Positions 1-11,769 of a stretch of DNA of 64,000 nt are shown in pieces. The stretch lies in assembly GCA_019454045.1 (NCBI GenBank), contig SKCR01017762.1, positions 1 to 64,000 of the forward strand, written 5' to 3'. Under the pieces are notes generated by a model, which was given only the letters and a program-made list of their open reading frames with translations, was not told the DNA's origin and made no database searches. This DNA comes from Zanthoxylum bungeanum (lineage: Eukaryota; Streptophyta; Magnoliopsida; Sapindales; Rutaceae). Position 1 is the stretch's first letter, and each line of letters opens with the position of its first letter. Position numbers and translations under genes: made by a program.

Positions 1-1354
1 CCCTATTATGGCAAAGTGCTATGATGTCCGAAATTGATTCCATGTATACCAACCAAGTTTAGACACTGGTTGATGTACCGGAAGGCATTGTGTCTATTGG
101 TACTATATAAGTCTTCAAGGAAGACATACATAGATGGAAACATACCAACGTTCAAAGCTAGGCTTGTAGCGAAAAGGTATCGTTATCAACATTGTGTCGA
201 TTACAACGAAACCTTTACTCGTTGCCATGATTAAATCCATTTGGATAATGCTTGCTAATGCTGCATGTTTCATTTATGAAATATGGCAGATGAACGTCAA
301 AACTGCTTTCCATAAACGGAAAACTTTTGGAGGATGTTTACAACATCCTGACGGTTTTTTCATACCAAAACATGCAAACAAGGTTTGCAAGTTAATTCGA
401 TCCATTTATGGATTAAAGCAAGCATTGCGTTCTTGGAACTAGCGTTTTGATGTAATCATAATGGTATATGATTTAATTCAAAACGAACATGATTCTTGTG
501 TATATAAGGAGGTTAGTGGGAGCGCACTGACAATGATTGTCCTATAAAATGATGACATATCATTTCTTGGAAATGACATTCCATATTACAATCGGTGAAA
601 GCTTGGCTTTCATGAAAATTCTCTATAGAATACTTGGGAGAAACAACCTTTTTCTAGGAATAAGGATCTGCTGGGATAGATCTAAATGTTGTTGGCACTC
701 TCTTAGAACTCATACATTGAAAAATATGTACGCGACCTGGTGTCTCATAGGCTTTGAGCATATTGAGTCACAATCAGGCCAATCCAAGTGATAGTCACTG
801 GATTGATGTTAAGAACATCTTTATGTATCTTAGATGATCTAAGGATGCTTTCTTAAGCCGTGGAGAATGAGAACTTGAAGTGACTGGGTTCACTGCTGCT
901 AGTTTCCAAACCGACAATAACGACTGTAAGTCGTAATAAGAGTACTATATAGTTTGAATAACGGAACAGTGAGCATAAAATCTTCCTAGCAAGATATTGT
1001 TGCCGAATAAACAATAAAAGCAGAATATTACTGCAGCTGAGGCAGCAAAAGTAGCGTTTTGGATCTATATAAAATTCCTAATTAGATTAGGAGTAGTTCT
1101 GTTAGCAGCTGAGCTAGGCTACAGCGCAAGCTAAAGAATTAATGGTCTCATCAACGATCCAAGTATTTACTTCAACTATTTAATCTGATTCATCGAATCA
1201 TACATCGTGGCGATGTGATGATCGAATAAATCACATCAGATGATAACAATGCACATTCGCTGACGAAAGCTGTTTCTCAGCAGAAGTATGAGCGACATGT
1301 ACATAGTTCAAGTGTAGGACACTTGAGTGATTGGCTATAGGCCAAGTGGGAGAT
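1..1354 (+). pseudogene. Copia-1 element, 3' pol remnant (reverse transcriptase to RNase H)
   Basis: The left edge of the window cuts into a Ty1/copia pol gene read on the plus strand. Reverse-transcriptase motifs appear in broken frames: FKARLVAK near 150-180, MIKSIWIMLANAA near 230-265 and CKLIRSIYGLKQA near 385-425. The catalytic box is damaged near 540-560, where it reads L-stop-N-D-D instead of YVDD. A remnant of FLGIRI follows at about 650, then RNase H-like sequence to about 1290. The region ends in a purine-rich tract AAGTGGGAGAT just before the LTR, which fits a polypurine tract. In-frame stops, including TAA at 108-110, make it non-coding. The same order and several of the same lesions recur in the other Copia-1 copies of this window. 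Confidence 0.85.
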
Positions 1355-3302
1355 TGTTGGACAATTATGACCCATAACATCACTATTTGTACAGAACATG
1401 GTGCTGTTGTACAAATTAACTATGTGACAAAGGAAATTGCTCTTTTATCATTTGTAATTGGATTACCGGGATATATAAATTATAAAAGTCCTTATGATTA
1501 GTTCTGGATTGAGATGATATGAGACAGTATCAATCCACCAAGGTTTAATCATTAAAATATCCCTAGTCATAGTATTATCGAGATTGGACATCGATAATGC
1601 GGAATAGACTAGTATTGCACTTGTGCGCGTTGTGGGAGCATAACGGCATAGTTCTCATATATTTAAATATTGGAAACTTATGCAAGTATGATAGGAGGTT
1701 GTGTTTGCCGATGGTACGGAAACAGCTTCGCTCTGGATATACCCCTCGGAATTCCATTAGTAGTATGACTATGTGTCAATGGAAGTCCGAATAAGGGTAG
1801 GTGTATTTGGTCTTAACCTGAGACTTACATCGCTAATACTTACGACAATCAATATACTTTGGTTTTGGTCTTCCGGGGCTTTAACAGGTTTCGTGTACGC
1901 CTCTTATGGGTATATTGAGAATCGTAGTGTATTGGGTGTGATGTCAGGATGGAAGTATCACTTCAGTCATATGGAGATGATGATCACGTAGGATAAGGAA
2001 CTGGTACTCTTGTATGCTGCAGCTATCGGGATAATATGACTAGGTCATGTTTATCCGATTATAGAGACTAGTTACCAGAGATCCGATATGTGCTTCGTAC
2101 GGGGCATACACAATTCCAGCCCCAGGTCTTGCATGTGACATCTGATACTGGATCGTAATACGCAATACTACGTATACTACGCCTGACATAGATTATATAT
2201 TCCTTTAAGAATATTTCTAGAGAATTGGGTAGGCACGATGTTTTGCTAGAAGCCAACCATGTCTCGTAAATCGGTAAAAATATAGTACGATGTACGTACG
2301 TGTTCGGATAGTCCGACGACCGGATTTACTGCCAACATATCGAGGGATCTCATGGGTTGCTTCCCGAAGATTCACCAATGACGTATGACTCGAACATAAT
2401 TAATATGGGATTAATTAGAGAGAGAGAGAGAAAATTAATCTCGGATTAATTACGGAAAGATTTTATCTGAGATAAAATATTATTTAAAGAGAGAGAACGA
2501 TTAATTTGGAATTAATCGATAAAATAATATATTCGATATATTAAACGAAATTAGATTTCGACACATAATTAAAATTAGATTTTAATTCGGGTGAACGAGT
2601 TAATTTAGAATTAATTCACTAGCGACGTGAATAGTAATTTTACTAGGCATAATTATTTAATTAAATTTGATTTAATTACGTCGCAACGGAAAATTCGTTA
2701 ATTCAAAATTAGCGAATCCGAGCCCGGGATGTGTTACAGGCCCACTCATATTTTGAATGAAGTGGGCGCACATGTCACATCACATATCACATCACTAGTC
2801 ATTCATTCACCTTTTTGGTGATGGAAGTTAGTGAATGCAATGAAGGTTGCTTGTTATTCACACAATGTGAAAAGGTGATGGACATATACCAACTTTGGTA
2901 TATCTTTTACTTTTGATTTTTGAAGTAAAAAATAACCAACACACTTCATCTCACCTCTCTCTCTCACTCACGGCTTTGAGCCATTTTCTCTCAATTTTTC
3001 CCTTTGGCCGAGAGTCACTAGGAAGAACAAGGAAATTTTGTAGCAAAATTTCCAAAGCTAGCACTTAAATGAGTCATTCAAAGGTGATAGGGAAACCAAT
3101 CCTTGAGCTTGGAATCAACAACAAAGCTTGGAGCTTGGATTTCAATTCAAAGAAATGAGCTTGGCCAAATTCATTAAGGAAGAAATTTTTGTGTTCAACG
3201 CATCTAAAATCCGATCAAAATGAGTATTTTCTGCATTCTTACTTTATTGTATTCACATGATTTCTTGCTTAATTTATCTTGGTTTGACCTAGAAAACCCA
3301 AT
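1355..3302 (+). mobile_element. Copia-1 3' LTR, about 1.95 kb
   Basis: It starts TGTTGGACAATTATGACC directly after the purine tract and ends near CTAGAAAACCCAATA, where the canonical CCAACA end has mutated. It is homologous over its length to the LTRs at 21451-23413, 32311-34246, 46603-48591 and 54481-56473. No primer-binding site follows, so it is the 3' LTR of the element that enters from the left edge. Short ORFs of 60-72 codons inside it are open on both strands in several copies and are not treated as genes. Confidence 0.85.
2398..2718. repeat. Array of short interrupted palindromes inside the Copia-1 LTR
   Basis: Nine or ten palindromes lie nearly back to back, each with arms of 6-9 bp and a spacer of one to a few bases. 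Examples are AATTAATC/GATTAATT around TCG, CGATTAATT/AATTAATCG around TGG, AATATAT/ATATATT around TCG, CGAAAT/ATTTCG around TAG, AATTAAAAT/ATTTTAATT around TAG, and TAATTAAAT/ATTTAATTA around TTG. The same array is found near 22095-22380, 25610-25930, 33356-33665, 47270-47545 and 55110-55410, and in part at 16830-16970. It is followed by a GC-richer stretch with GGGCCC. I infer a position in U3 upstream of the promoter. Confidence 0.75.
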
Positions 3303-3991
3303 AGATCTATTGTTTATTCTTGTCACCAAGGCAATAAGAGCCTAAGAGGTAAGGGTATTTAAGAGAGTTCGCTTCACCCTCCCTATGGGGAATTTTTGAT
3401 GGAGGAATCCATTTGACAGTTATTCACTTAAACTTGCTAAAATCCTCAATAATAATTTAAGTCTAAAATTTGCCTCTCATTGTAAAATATAGACCCAAAA
3501 GGCTTAAACCGTATTGGCAGAACTAGGCTTTACCAGACTGACCAATACCAATTTGTCCCTAAATCGTACTATTGATAATGGTCTAAATTTTCTGAGTCAT
3601 AAGACGCAGCGACCCTTAGGCGTGGTCTTATAATTTAGTGGCAAAGATTGGGTGTCCACAAGGACTAGCATAAGTTATGGCATGTTTGATTGCCCAACCC
3701 AATGATCAAGGAATTATGATTTATATCATAAATTGGTTGGGAACCTACCTAATTATCGTATTTTATAACGACCGGCCCTAGTCTGAGTTATGAAATGATA
3801 ATGGGATCCTTGCCGACAAGAAATCCATCATATTGGGGTTGATGTGATTTGCTTAAAATTTTAAAATAATTGAGTGGGAGCAACTTCATAATATTAAAAG
3901 CCCATGTTATTATGAAACATTAATGAAAACATATTCCTAATTTTAACATTCTCTCTTAACATGTGGGTTAAAATATTTCAAAAACATTCAA
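3303..3991 (+). other. Probable untranslated leader of Copia-2
   Basis: This stretch has no gene-like ORF. It separates the decayed end of the Copia-1 LTR from the gag start codon of the second copia family, and I read it as the Copia-2 leader. No Copia-2 5' LTR and no tRNA-Met primer-binding site (TGGTATCAGAGC) is visible, so the 5' end of Copia-2 appears to have been lost at about 3303. Confidence 0.45.
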
Positions 3992-6900
3992 ATGGCAAAC
4001 AGAATATCACTTTGTTCCATCCTTGATGAGCATAAGCTCAAAGGGGACAACTACAATGACTGATTTAAAAACCTTAAAATTGTCTTACGACAAGAAAAGA
4101 TTTTCTATGTTCTTGAAAGACCATTTCCCCCTGAACTCGCAGAAGATGCTGAACAAAATACATTTGATGCTTATAAGAAACATGTCGATGATGATAAGCA
4201 AGCAGTTTGCATAATGTTTGGCTCTATGTCGGACGAACTTCAGAAAGCTCACGAAGATATGGATGCTCAAACCATCATCTTTCACTTGAATGAGTTGTAT
4301 GCAACTTCCATTCATACCGTGAGATTCCAAGTGTCATGTGCCTTATTCCAAACAAGGTATAAGGAATGATCTGTTAGTGGACATGTGCTTAAGATGATTG
4401 GCCACATTGAAAAATTGGCCAACCTCAGGTTCATCAAGGATCATGAGATAGGTCACGATCTAATTCTTCAATCCTTACCAAAAGACTTCTCTAACTTTAT
4501 TATGCAGTTTCATCTGTCTAATAAAGAAGCTATTTTACAAGAATTGCACAATCTGATAAAGCAATCAGAGAAGGACTTGAAACCGAAGCTTAAAACCTTC
4601 GTCATGCTTATGGGTACGGACCTGAAGCCACAAGGCCCAAAGAAAAATAAGGGCAATGCCAAGGCTCCAGATCACTTAAAGCCCAATGGTAAGGTGGAGA
4701 AGAAAAAGGGAAAGGGGAAATGTTTCTTTTGTGGAAAGAATGGTCATTGTAAGAAAGACTGCAAAAGAAGCTAGGGAAGCCCAAGAGGCCAAGAAGCCCA
4801 ATACTTCAGGTATATTGTATATGATTGAACTATATTCTCAAAACTCTGAACCTTCTACTTGGGTGCTTGACACCGGTTGTGGGACTCACTTGTGTAACAA
4901 TGTGCAGGGCCTAAGAAACAGTAGAAGACTCCGTCATGGGGAGGTTGACTTACGGGTAATGGAGCAAAACTGGCTGCATTGTGCGTGAGGACTTATTCAT
5001 TAGTTTTGCCGAATGGTTTAGTTTTAGACTTAGAAGATTATGTTTATGTACCTTCTCTAGTAAAGAATATCATTTCAATTTCTTCTTTATGTAATAAAGG
5101 CTTTTCATGCCTAATAAGTTGTAATGAATGTTCTATTTATTTCAATGAAATAAAATATGGAGATGGTATTTTGAATAATGGTATCTTTGTCTTATAAACT
5201 AACAAAGAATGTTCAACCTCTAATATATACAACGTTAACTCGAATAATTTCAATGAATCACTTTTATGGCACAGTCGCTTATGTCATATCAATGAAACAA
5301 AATTAACTAAGCTACATAAGGATGGGTATTTCAGACCCTTCAAATATGAACCTTATGGAACTTGTGAGTCTTGTTTACTTGGTAAAATGACCAAATTACC
5401 CTTCAAAGGTAAATGACAGCGTGCAGCGGAGACATTAGAACTCATACACTCTGATTTATGCGGACCAATGTCAGACACCGCTAAATGTGGATTCTCATAC
5501 TTCATTACCTTTATCGATGATCACTCGCGATATGGGTATGTGTACCTTATGCGATACAAATATGAAGCCTTTGAGAAATTCAAAGACTTCAAAGCTGAAG
5601 TAGAAAACCAGCTTGATAAAAGTATTAAGTCACTAAGTTCTGGCCGAGGTAGTGAATACTTAAGCGACGCATTTCAAGATTACTTGAGAGAAAATAGCAT
5701 TGTTTCCCAGTGGACTCCTCTGGGAACTCCACAGCTTAATGGGGTCTCCAAAAGGAGAAATCAGACATTATTAGATTTGGTCCGATCAATGATGCCAGAC
5801 ACGGATCTACCTCTTTCATTTTTGGGTCTTGCTTTAGAAACTGCAACACTACTACTAAACCAAGTTCCTTCCAAGACTGTTAGTCAAACACCATATGAGT
5901 TATGGTCTGGGAACGTCATAGTCTTAGTTATCTAAGAGTTTGGGGATGTGACGCATATGTTAACCTCACACAAACTAACAAATTGGATGATAGGGCAGTT
6001 AAATGTAAGTTTGTAGGATATGCCTTGAACTCAAGAGCATACGTGTTTTAATCCCAAATGAACAAAGAATATTTGTCTCACAACATGCTAAATTTCTAGA
6101 GAATGAATTCCTTCTCAAGAAATATAGTGGGAGTCGACTTGACCTCGATGAGGTACGAGAAAAACAAACTAACATAGAACTAAACCCCAGGCCCCTCAAA
6201 AGGGCAGCGACGGAACAACCACAAGGTTATGAACTTAGAAGGTCTGGTAGGGAAAGATATGAGCCTGAAAGATATGGTTTCCATATTGATGAGGAACATG
6301 ATCAGATCTGATAATGACGTCTCACTAGTTATGACGAAGCAATGTGTGACATTGATTCAGTCAAGTGGCTTGAGGCCATGAAATCCGAAATAGACTATAT
6401 GTATCAGAATTAAGTATGGGACTTGGTGGATGCACCTGAAGGGATAAAACCCATAGGTTGCAAGTGGATTTACAACCGTAAAACTGATGCAGAAGGCAAC
6501 ATCCAAACTTATAAGGCTAGGTTGGTGGCGAAAGGTTATAGACAAATCCAAGGAATTGACTATGACGAAACCTTCTCGTCTGTTGCAATGATAAAGTCCA
6601 TTCGAATTTTACTGGCACTAGCTGCACACTTTGATTATGAGATTTGGCAGATGGATTTCAAAACAGATTTCCTTAATGGGAACCTCATAGAGGAAGTCTA
6701 TATGACACAACCTGAGTGGTTTGCATCTAAGGATGATCATAATAAAGTATGCAAGCTTAAACGATCCATTTATGGACTCAAGCAAGCCTCCAGAAGTTGG
6801 AATATACGATTTGATGAGACAATCAAAGAATTTGACTTCATCAAAAATGTAAACGAGCCTTGTGTTTACAGGAAAATAGTGGGAGTGTTGTTGTGTTTCT

Positions 6901-7405
6901 TGTATTATATGTCGATGACATATTAATCATCGGGAACGATATTCCCATGATGCAAGCCACCAAGCAATGGTTATCTAAGAATTTCTCCATGAAAGATTTG
7001 GGAGAAGCAGCCTACATCCTCGGCATTAAGATCTGCCGTAATAGATCTAAGAGGTTGTTAGTACTTTCACAATCTACATACATAGATAAAGTTTTGAAAA
7101 GATTCAAAATGGAAGATTCCAAAAGAGGTAATTTACCTACTTGTCATGGAATCAAATTATCTAAGGAGCAATGTCCACATACTCCTTCAGATAGAGAGCG
7201 TATGAGTAGGATCCCTTATGCTTCAGTAATAGGATCGATCATGTATGACATGCTATGTACAAGACCTGATGTCTCTTATTCTCTTAGTATAACGAGCTGG
7301 TATCAGGCAAATCCTGGAGAGCAACACTGGGCAGCTGTCAAAACAATCCTCAAGTATCTGAGAAGAACTAAGGATGTGTTCTTGACATACATAGATTTTT
7401 CTTGA
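3992..7405 (+). pseudogene. Copia-2 gag-pol polyprotein, broken
   Basis: A Ty1/copia polyprotein in the usual order gag, protease, integrase, reverse transcriptase. ATG at 3992 opens gag (MANRISLCSILDEHK). The zinc knuckle CFFCGKNGHCKKDC ends near 4760. Protease shows WVLDTGCGTH near 4860. The integrase zinc domain (H...H...C..C) runs about 5265-5385 and the core includes HSDLCGPM and TFIDDHSRY. Reverse transcriptase includes YKARLVAKGY near 6510, IYGLKQASRSW near 6770 and an intact YVDD near 6905. Lesions include TGA replacing Trp at about 4055, a TGA near 4368, a frameshift near 4770, stops near 5195 and 5415, a frameshift near 6880, and Lys where the integrase catalytic Glu is expected (VSKRRNQTLL, near 5747). 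The RNase H domain is absent: similarity stops after KDVFLTY at about 7390. It is the best-preserved retroelement coding region here but cannot encode a working polyprotein. Confidence 0.9.
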
Positions 7406-7492
7406 TTTTCAGGGGGAATGATATCGAATAACATATTAGATTCTAGAGATGGAAGATTCCAACCTCTGATAGGCACATGTTTGCCCCCAAAC

Positions 7493-10018
7493 TGTTGGGG
7501 TTTTAAGGGGGAATATCGGTAACGCAGCGGAATCGCCGAAAATCAAAATTTTCCTATTTAAAAAAATTTTCTCGGATCAATTAAATAAACTTATTTATTT
7601 AATTATCCAATTATCAAATTCTGAAAAAATTACACAAGAAATCATATTTCTTGGTAATTACCGAATTACCCCATAACTTTATAAATTGATCATTTTAGTC
7701 CAAAAATTATCAAATATAATTTTGAATGATTCTAAATCATTTCTAAAATATTTTTCAACACATCTAATGCATCAAAATCAGATTTCACACAATCTCCAAT
7801 TTTTGAGCTAATTGCCGTGAACCCCAAAATTTTTCAATTTATTACAATTTGGTCCCTTTTGTTCAAAACAAGCCAAGATCAAATCCAATCAACCTAAAAT
7901 TTTACATGCATCATATTCATACAATAATACATCATATATATGAAAAGCCCCAAATTTAGAGTGGGTTATGAACCCTAATTATTCAATTTCAACAAATTGT
8001 CCAATTTCACCAAATCTTTAAAATCCAATACTTTAATCCATTCAATACTTTACCAATCTAGCCTCACCACTTTGAAACAACTCTAGAAAAATTCTAGGTC
8101 ACCAAGGAGTCGCTTACCAACTCTAGAATGGCAACTTGATTTTCCAAGAAGAGAGACAACACCAAAGCAACACAAAATGATGCTAAGCATATTAAAAATA
8201 ATTTTCATGTTGAAGACTTTGAAGAAAAACTTACAAAAACATGATTTTTCCAAGCTTTCTTCTTTAGGCCTTCAAGCTTTTCTCTCATCTTCTTTTATAT
8301 TTTATTTTATGTCAAATGAAATTCTCTAACCCTAAAAGATGAAACAAAACAATATATACCTCACCCAAAATTCCCTTGGCCGAAATTGGAGACAATAATA
8401 TCTCGATATTATATTTTTGTTTCATTTAAATTCAACTTGTCAACTTGCAACTTTAATCATCAAACCATTTAATGAATAAATTAAGTCAACAATTGTAACT
8501 CAAAAATATAATAATTATATTTATTTTAGGGTGTTGGCCGAATTTGACAAAAAGAAAAGGAAATTGATATTTCAATTTTAAATAATTTAAAACAAATATC
8601 TTAATAAGTCAAAACCATTTTGACAACCTTTTCCTTTAAGTATAAGTCAACAATTTACACTTATAACATATCCTAACTTTATCATTTGGTGAGATATTTA
8701 TATTTTAATTATATTAATCATTTAACAATTAAATAAATAATTAATTAATTAATTAATTAATTACAAATATCTCAAAATATATGTATTATATTTACTTTAA
8801 ATATCTCAAATACATATATTAATGATATATGTCAAATACCTTTATTTGACAATTTATTAATGTGTATTTAATAATATCATATATTAAATACAAATACACA
8901 TTAATTAGGAAATGACGGTTCGACCCGTTTGCATGTATTTTTCTTTTAATGTTTAAACGATTTATAAATAATCACCATTATTCATAAAAGTTGCCCTAGT
9001 GCTCTACGAGTATATTTCATTAGTGAGACTCTCTAGATTCAGGTATATCCGTCACAAAATCCAATTTCGTCTCTATATTTTACCCACCCGTAAATTATGA
9101 CGATCACGGATAAACTCGCTGAATCATACAGGTCGAGGTCATTACATACGTATAATCCATCTGTCACGGGTATCCGGATAATACCGGAGATATATATGTA
9201 AACGTCAAATCTCTATTTGTATTATCTCGTTGACATATCTATTAGTAATCTCTAAATAACAGTCGGAACTTACTTCCGAAGTATACTGTGGCCACAAATT
9301 TAACAGACTGTTAATCATATATGGACTACCTATGCTCTATACACAGAACTGACGGATCCTATCTTGATATAAACAAGATATCCTAATGATCGGTCCACAC
9401 CCAACGAACAGGCGGAGGTTTGATCTAAATAGATCGGTGACGTGACTGTCATCTAAGTGTGGAGGATGTCTCATACATCCACAATGGTATCTCAAGTCGA
9501 AGGACCATTATGCTACTCAACCCGAGAAGATTCTTATTGACGTTGGTGTACCATCCATTAAGAATCTTCAGTGAGTAGTTCAGTGTTTATCCACTATAAA
9601 CACCTACACGTCTAAATGAGTCTCCCCAGACTCATGGTTTATTGGATAAACCATCGGACCAAGTCTCGATATACGACATGTACTGGTCTCAACGGATTTG
9701 ACTAACCGACCCGTGTTAGTAAATCCTGACCAGGAACTATGTTTGATAATATACGATTAGCAGTGTCACTTCCCAATGTCAATTACAAACTAGTTTTGTA
9801 ACTGTGTACTACATTATATATTATCGGGCCTTTGTCTAATATATACATATCACTAAACCACATTTAGTTTCAATCTAATCGTAATCAGATTGAATACGTA
9901 TATAAAAAATAAGAGGTGTAATCATAAATAAGTAATATTATGGAAAAATGAATTGATCGTATTCATGAATAAGACATAAATACGGTCTGGATTGTCGCTC
10001 TGAGCATCAACCCCAACA
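7493..10018. mobile_element. 2.5-kb TG...CA repeat, probable solo LTR
   Basis: It begins TGTTGGGG and ends CCCCAACA, a perfect 8-bp terminal inverted repeat typical of copia LTRs. The flanking pentamers are CAAAC at 7488-7492 and TAAAC at 10019-10023, a target duplication with one mismatch. There is no ORF of note inside. It is AT-rich with an (AATT)n run near 8736-8760. On the minus strand, TATA-like sequence near 8350 followed by a CT-rich leader suggests the LTR reads leftwards, but orientation is uncertain because the ends are inverted repeats. It separates the broken Copia-2 pol from gypsy-derived DNA. The short stretch 7406-7492 before it is unassigned. Confidence 0.6.
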
Positions 10019-11179
10019 TAAACGTCTCATCAAAATGAGCCTTATGTTGGGCAAACCCCCTGGTAATTCTCTCAAAACAGTGTAGAAGAACTGACAACTC
10101 TAAAAGGAGAAAAATAAGGGTCGCAGCTCTTTAGAACCTGGAGGCCATCCTTGTTTATAGCTCTATGGATATGAAGATCCTCATTCCCCTTCGGGACCAT
10201 AAACGGATGTAGGAATTTGACTCTCTCTGGATAACTCGGGGCAATGGGGAATGTATACAAAACCTGAAGTTGAAAAGAGAAGAGGAAAAAATGTCAGACC
10301 TTACAATTGGCTAATCAGGCGTAAACTTCATATTAAGAAACACGAGCTGTTGAAATACCTTGGTTCATCGATAGTCGCAGGGGAAATATGACGCGATCGA
10401 CAACGACGGTTTGCCAGTTTCCGGTCACCATCAACTGGCCCTTGGAAGACCAATCTTTGTCCGAGGTAGGAAACCTCATAAACATGATGATTGACTTTCG
10501 AGGCCCAAGGGTTTACCGGTCCACGCCACTGGTAGAGCCCGCCAGAGAAAAGAGGTAGAAAAAGTCGCAAATCATGAGGCGTGACTCGTTGACCATGGAA
10601 AAATAATGAAACCCACAACACACCTAAGGTCGTTCGGGGTTAGCTGCATCAAGTGTAAATTACAAAGCACACAAATGTAGTGGAGAATGGGGTGAAAGGG
10701 GAACCAAATGATTTAGATGTGGTATTCCTCTATAACAATACCGCCACAGGGAACAGCAGTGGGGTTGGTTTCATAGAGATGTACCTTCAGGGAGGGTCTG
10801 TAGGTAGACATCCTGAGGAACATCAGTATCCTCCCTCAAACGCTGAATCTTGTCATCATAATATGATGAAGAAGCTATATTAGTTGAGAAGGTTGTGAAC
10901 TTAGATTTGGAAAATAAAGTGCTAGAAAAAATGGTTTCGCAAGATAAGGGAATGCAATGGTTTGAAGTTTGAAACTTCGAATCAATAGAGTTGACAAAGG
11001 CTATAAAATTGATATTTAAGTGATACAACCGTTCAGTTCCCAATGAGGTAAGGAAGAAGTCCATAGCACCCAAAAACCTACTAGAGGCCCAACTTCCAAT
11101 TTATTTGTTCCCACCATTTCTCCAAAATGATACGAACAAAATGGGGAACTGTTTAGGGAAAAATCAAGCACACGACACG
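10019..11179 (-). pseudogene. Gypsy G1 3' internal region with degenerate antisense ORFs
   Basis: Three minus-strand open stretches lie in a row: 11073-10771 (100 codons), 10621-10328 (97 codons, with GGLYQWRGPVNPWASK) and 10260-10072 (62 codons). They are separated by stops or possible introns. I do not recognise a domain with certainty. Their position is informative: they lie just upstream of a plus-strand G1 LTR and in the opposite direction to it. Gypsy elements of the Tat lineage are known to carry an extra antisense ORF between pol and the 3' LTR. That identity is inference. They could also be chance ORFs in decayed DNA. Confidence 0.4.
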
Positions 11180-11769
11180 TGGCCAAATACACTACAAATG
11201 GGTTTCGGATTCCTCATCAGGGCCTGACAACAAAGCATGTCATAAGAGTCTGGTACAGAACCTGTCATCAGAGTCTGGTATAGAACCTATCATCAGATTT
11301 TAAGGGCAGAACAACCATCAGAGTATGAGGGCAGAATTTATTATCAAAACCTGAAGTCAGGACCTCCGTCGGCGTCCAAATTAAGAGCTGTCTGATAAGA
11401 GTTCCATCTCAAGCTTTGTTCCAACAAAGGCAAGCAAAGATCATGCGAAGATTGAGCCAAGATATCGACTCCTTAAGGACACGAATCTCCTGAACAAGGA
11501 ATGAGACAATCAATTAATTACTTTCCACTTCTTTAAGCTTGACAATCATCTAGAATATGGAAGTTTTGATATTCTAGGGAGTATGCTAGTTAATGAGAAA
11601 CATGAATGGAATGTAACCGTTGTGAGTTTATTTTCCTTGTAACGAGATATTATAAATAGTACAAAAAACCCTAAAACGAGGGATCTACTTTTTATTTATC
11701 AAGTAATAATAGAGAACTATTTACATATCATTTTGTTTTGTTGAATTTTAATGTTTGTGAGATTATGCA
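11180..11769 (+). mobile_element. Gypsy G1 LTR, plus orientation
   Basis: The stretch from AACATGAATGGAATGTAACC through a TATA-like TTATAAATAGTA (about 11650) to TTTTAATGTTTGTGAGATTATGCA matches, in reverse complement, the G1 LTRs at 40944-41566 and at 46217-46602 plus 56474-56730. The 5' half contains the family's repeated phrases of the type CATCAGAGTCTGG. The boundaries are inferred from where similarity stops. No primer-binding site follows, so it is a 3' or solo LTR. Confidence 0.6.

Noticed and set aside
1773..1991. A 60-100 codon ORF (VGVFGLNLRL...) that recurs in most complete Copia-1 LTRs, with a hydrophobic segment, possibly an LTR-encoded small protein
   Set aside because: Other short ORFs on the opposite strand of the same LTR are equally open in several copies (for example 1575-1757, 2068-2256, 55565-55756). 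The copies are too similar to show selection, and the frame is cut short in the 5' LTR at 54481-56473. Low stop density explains it better.
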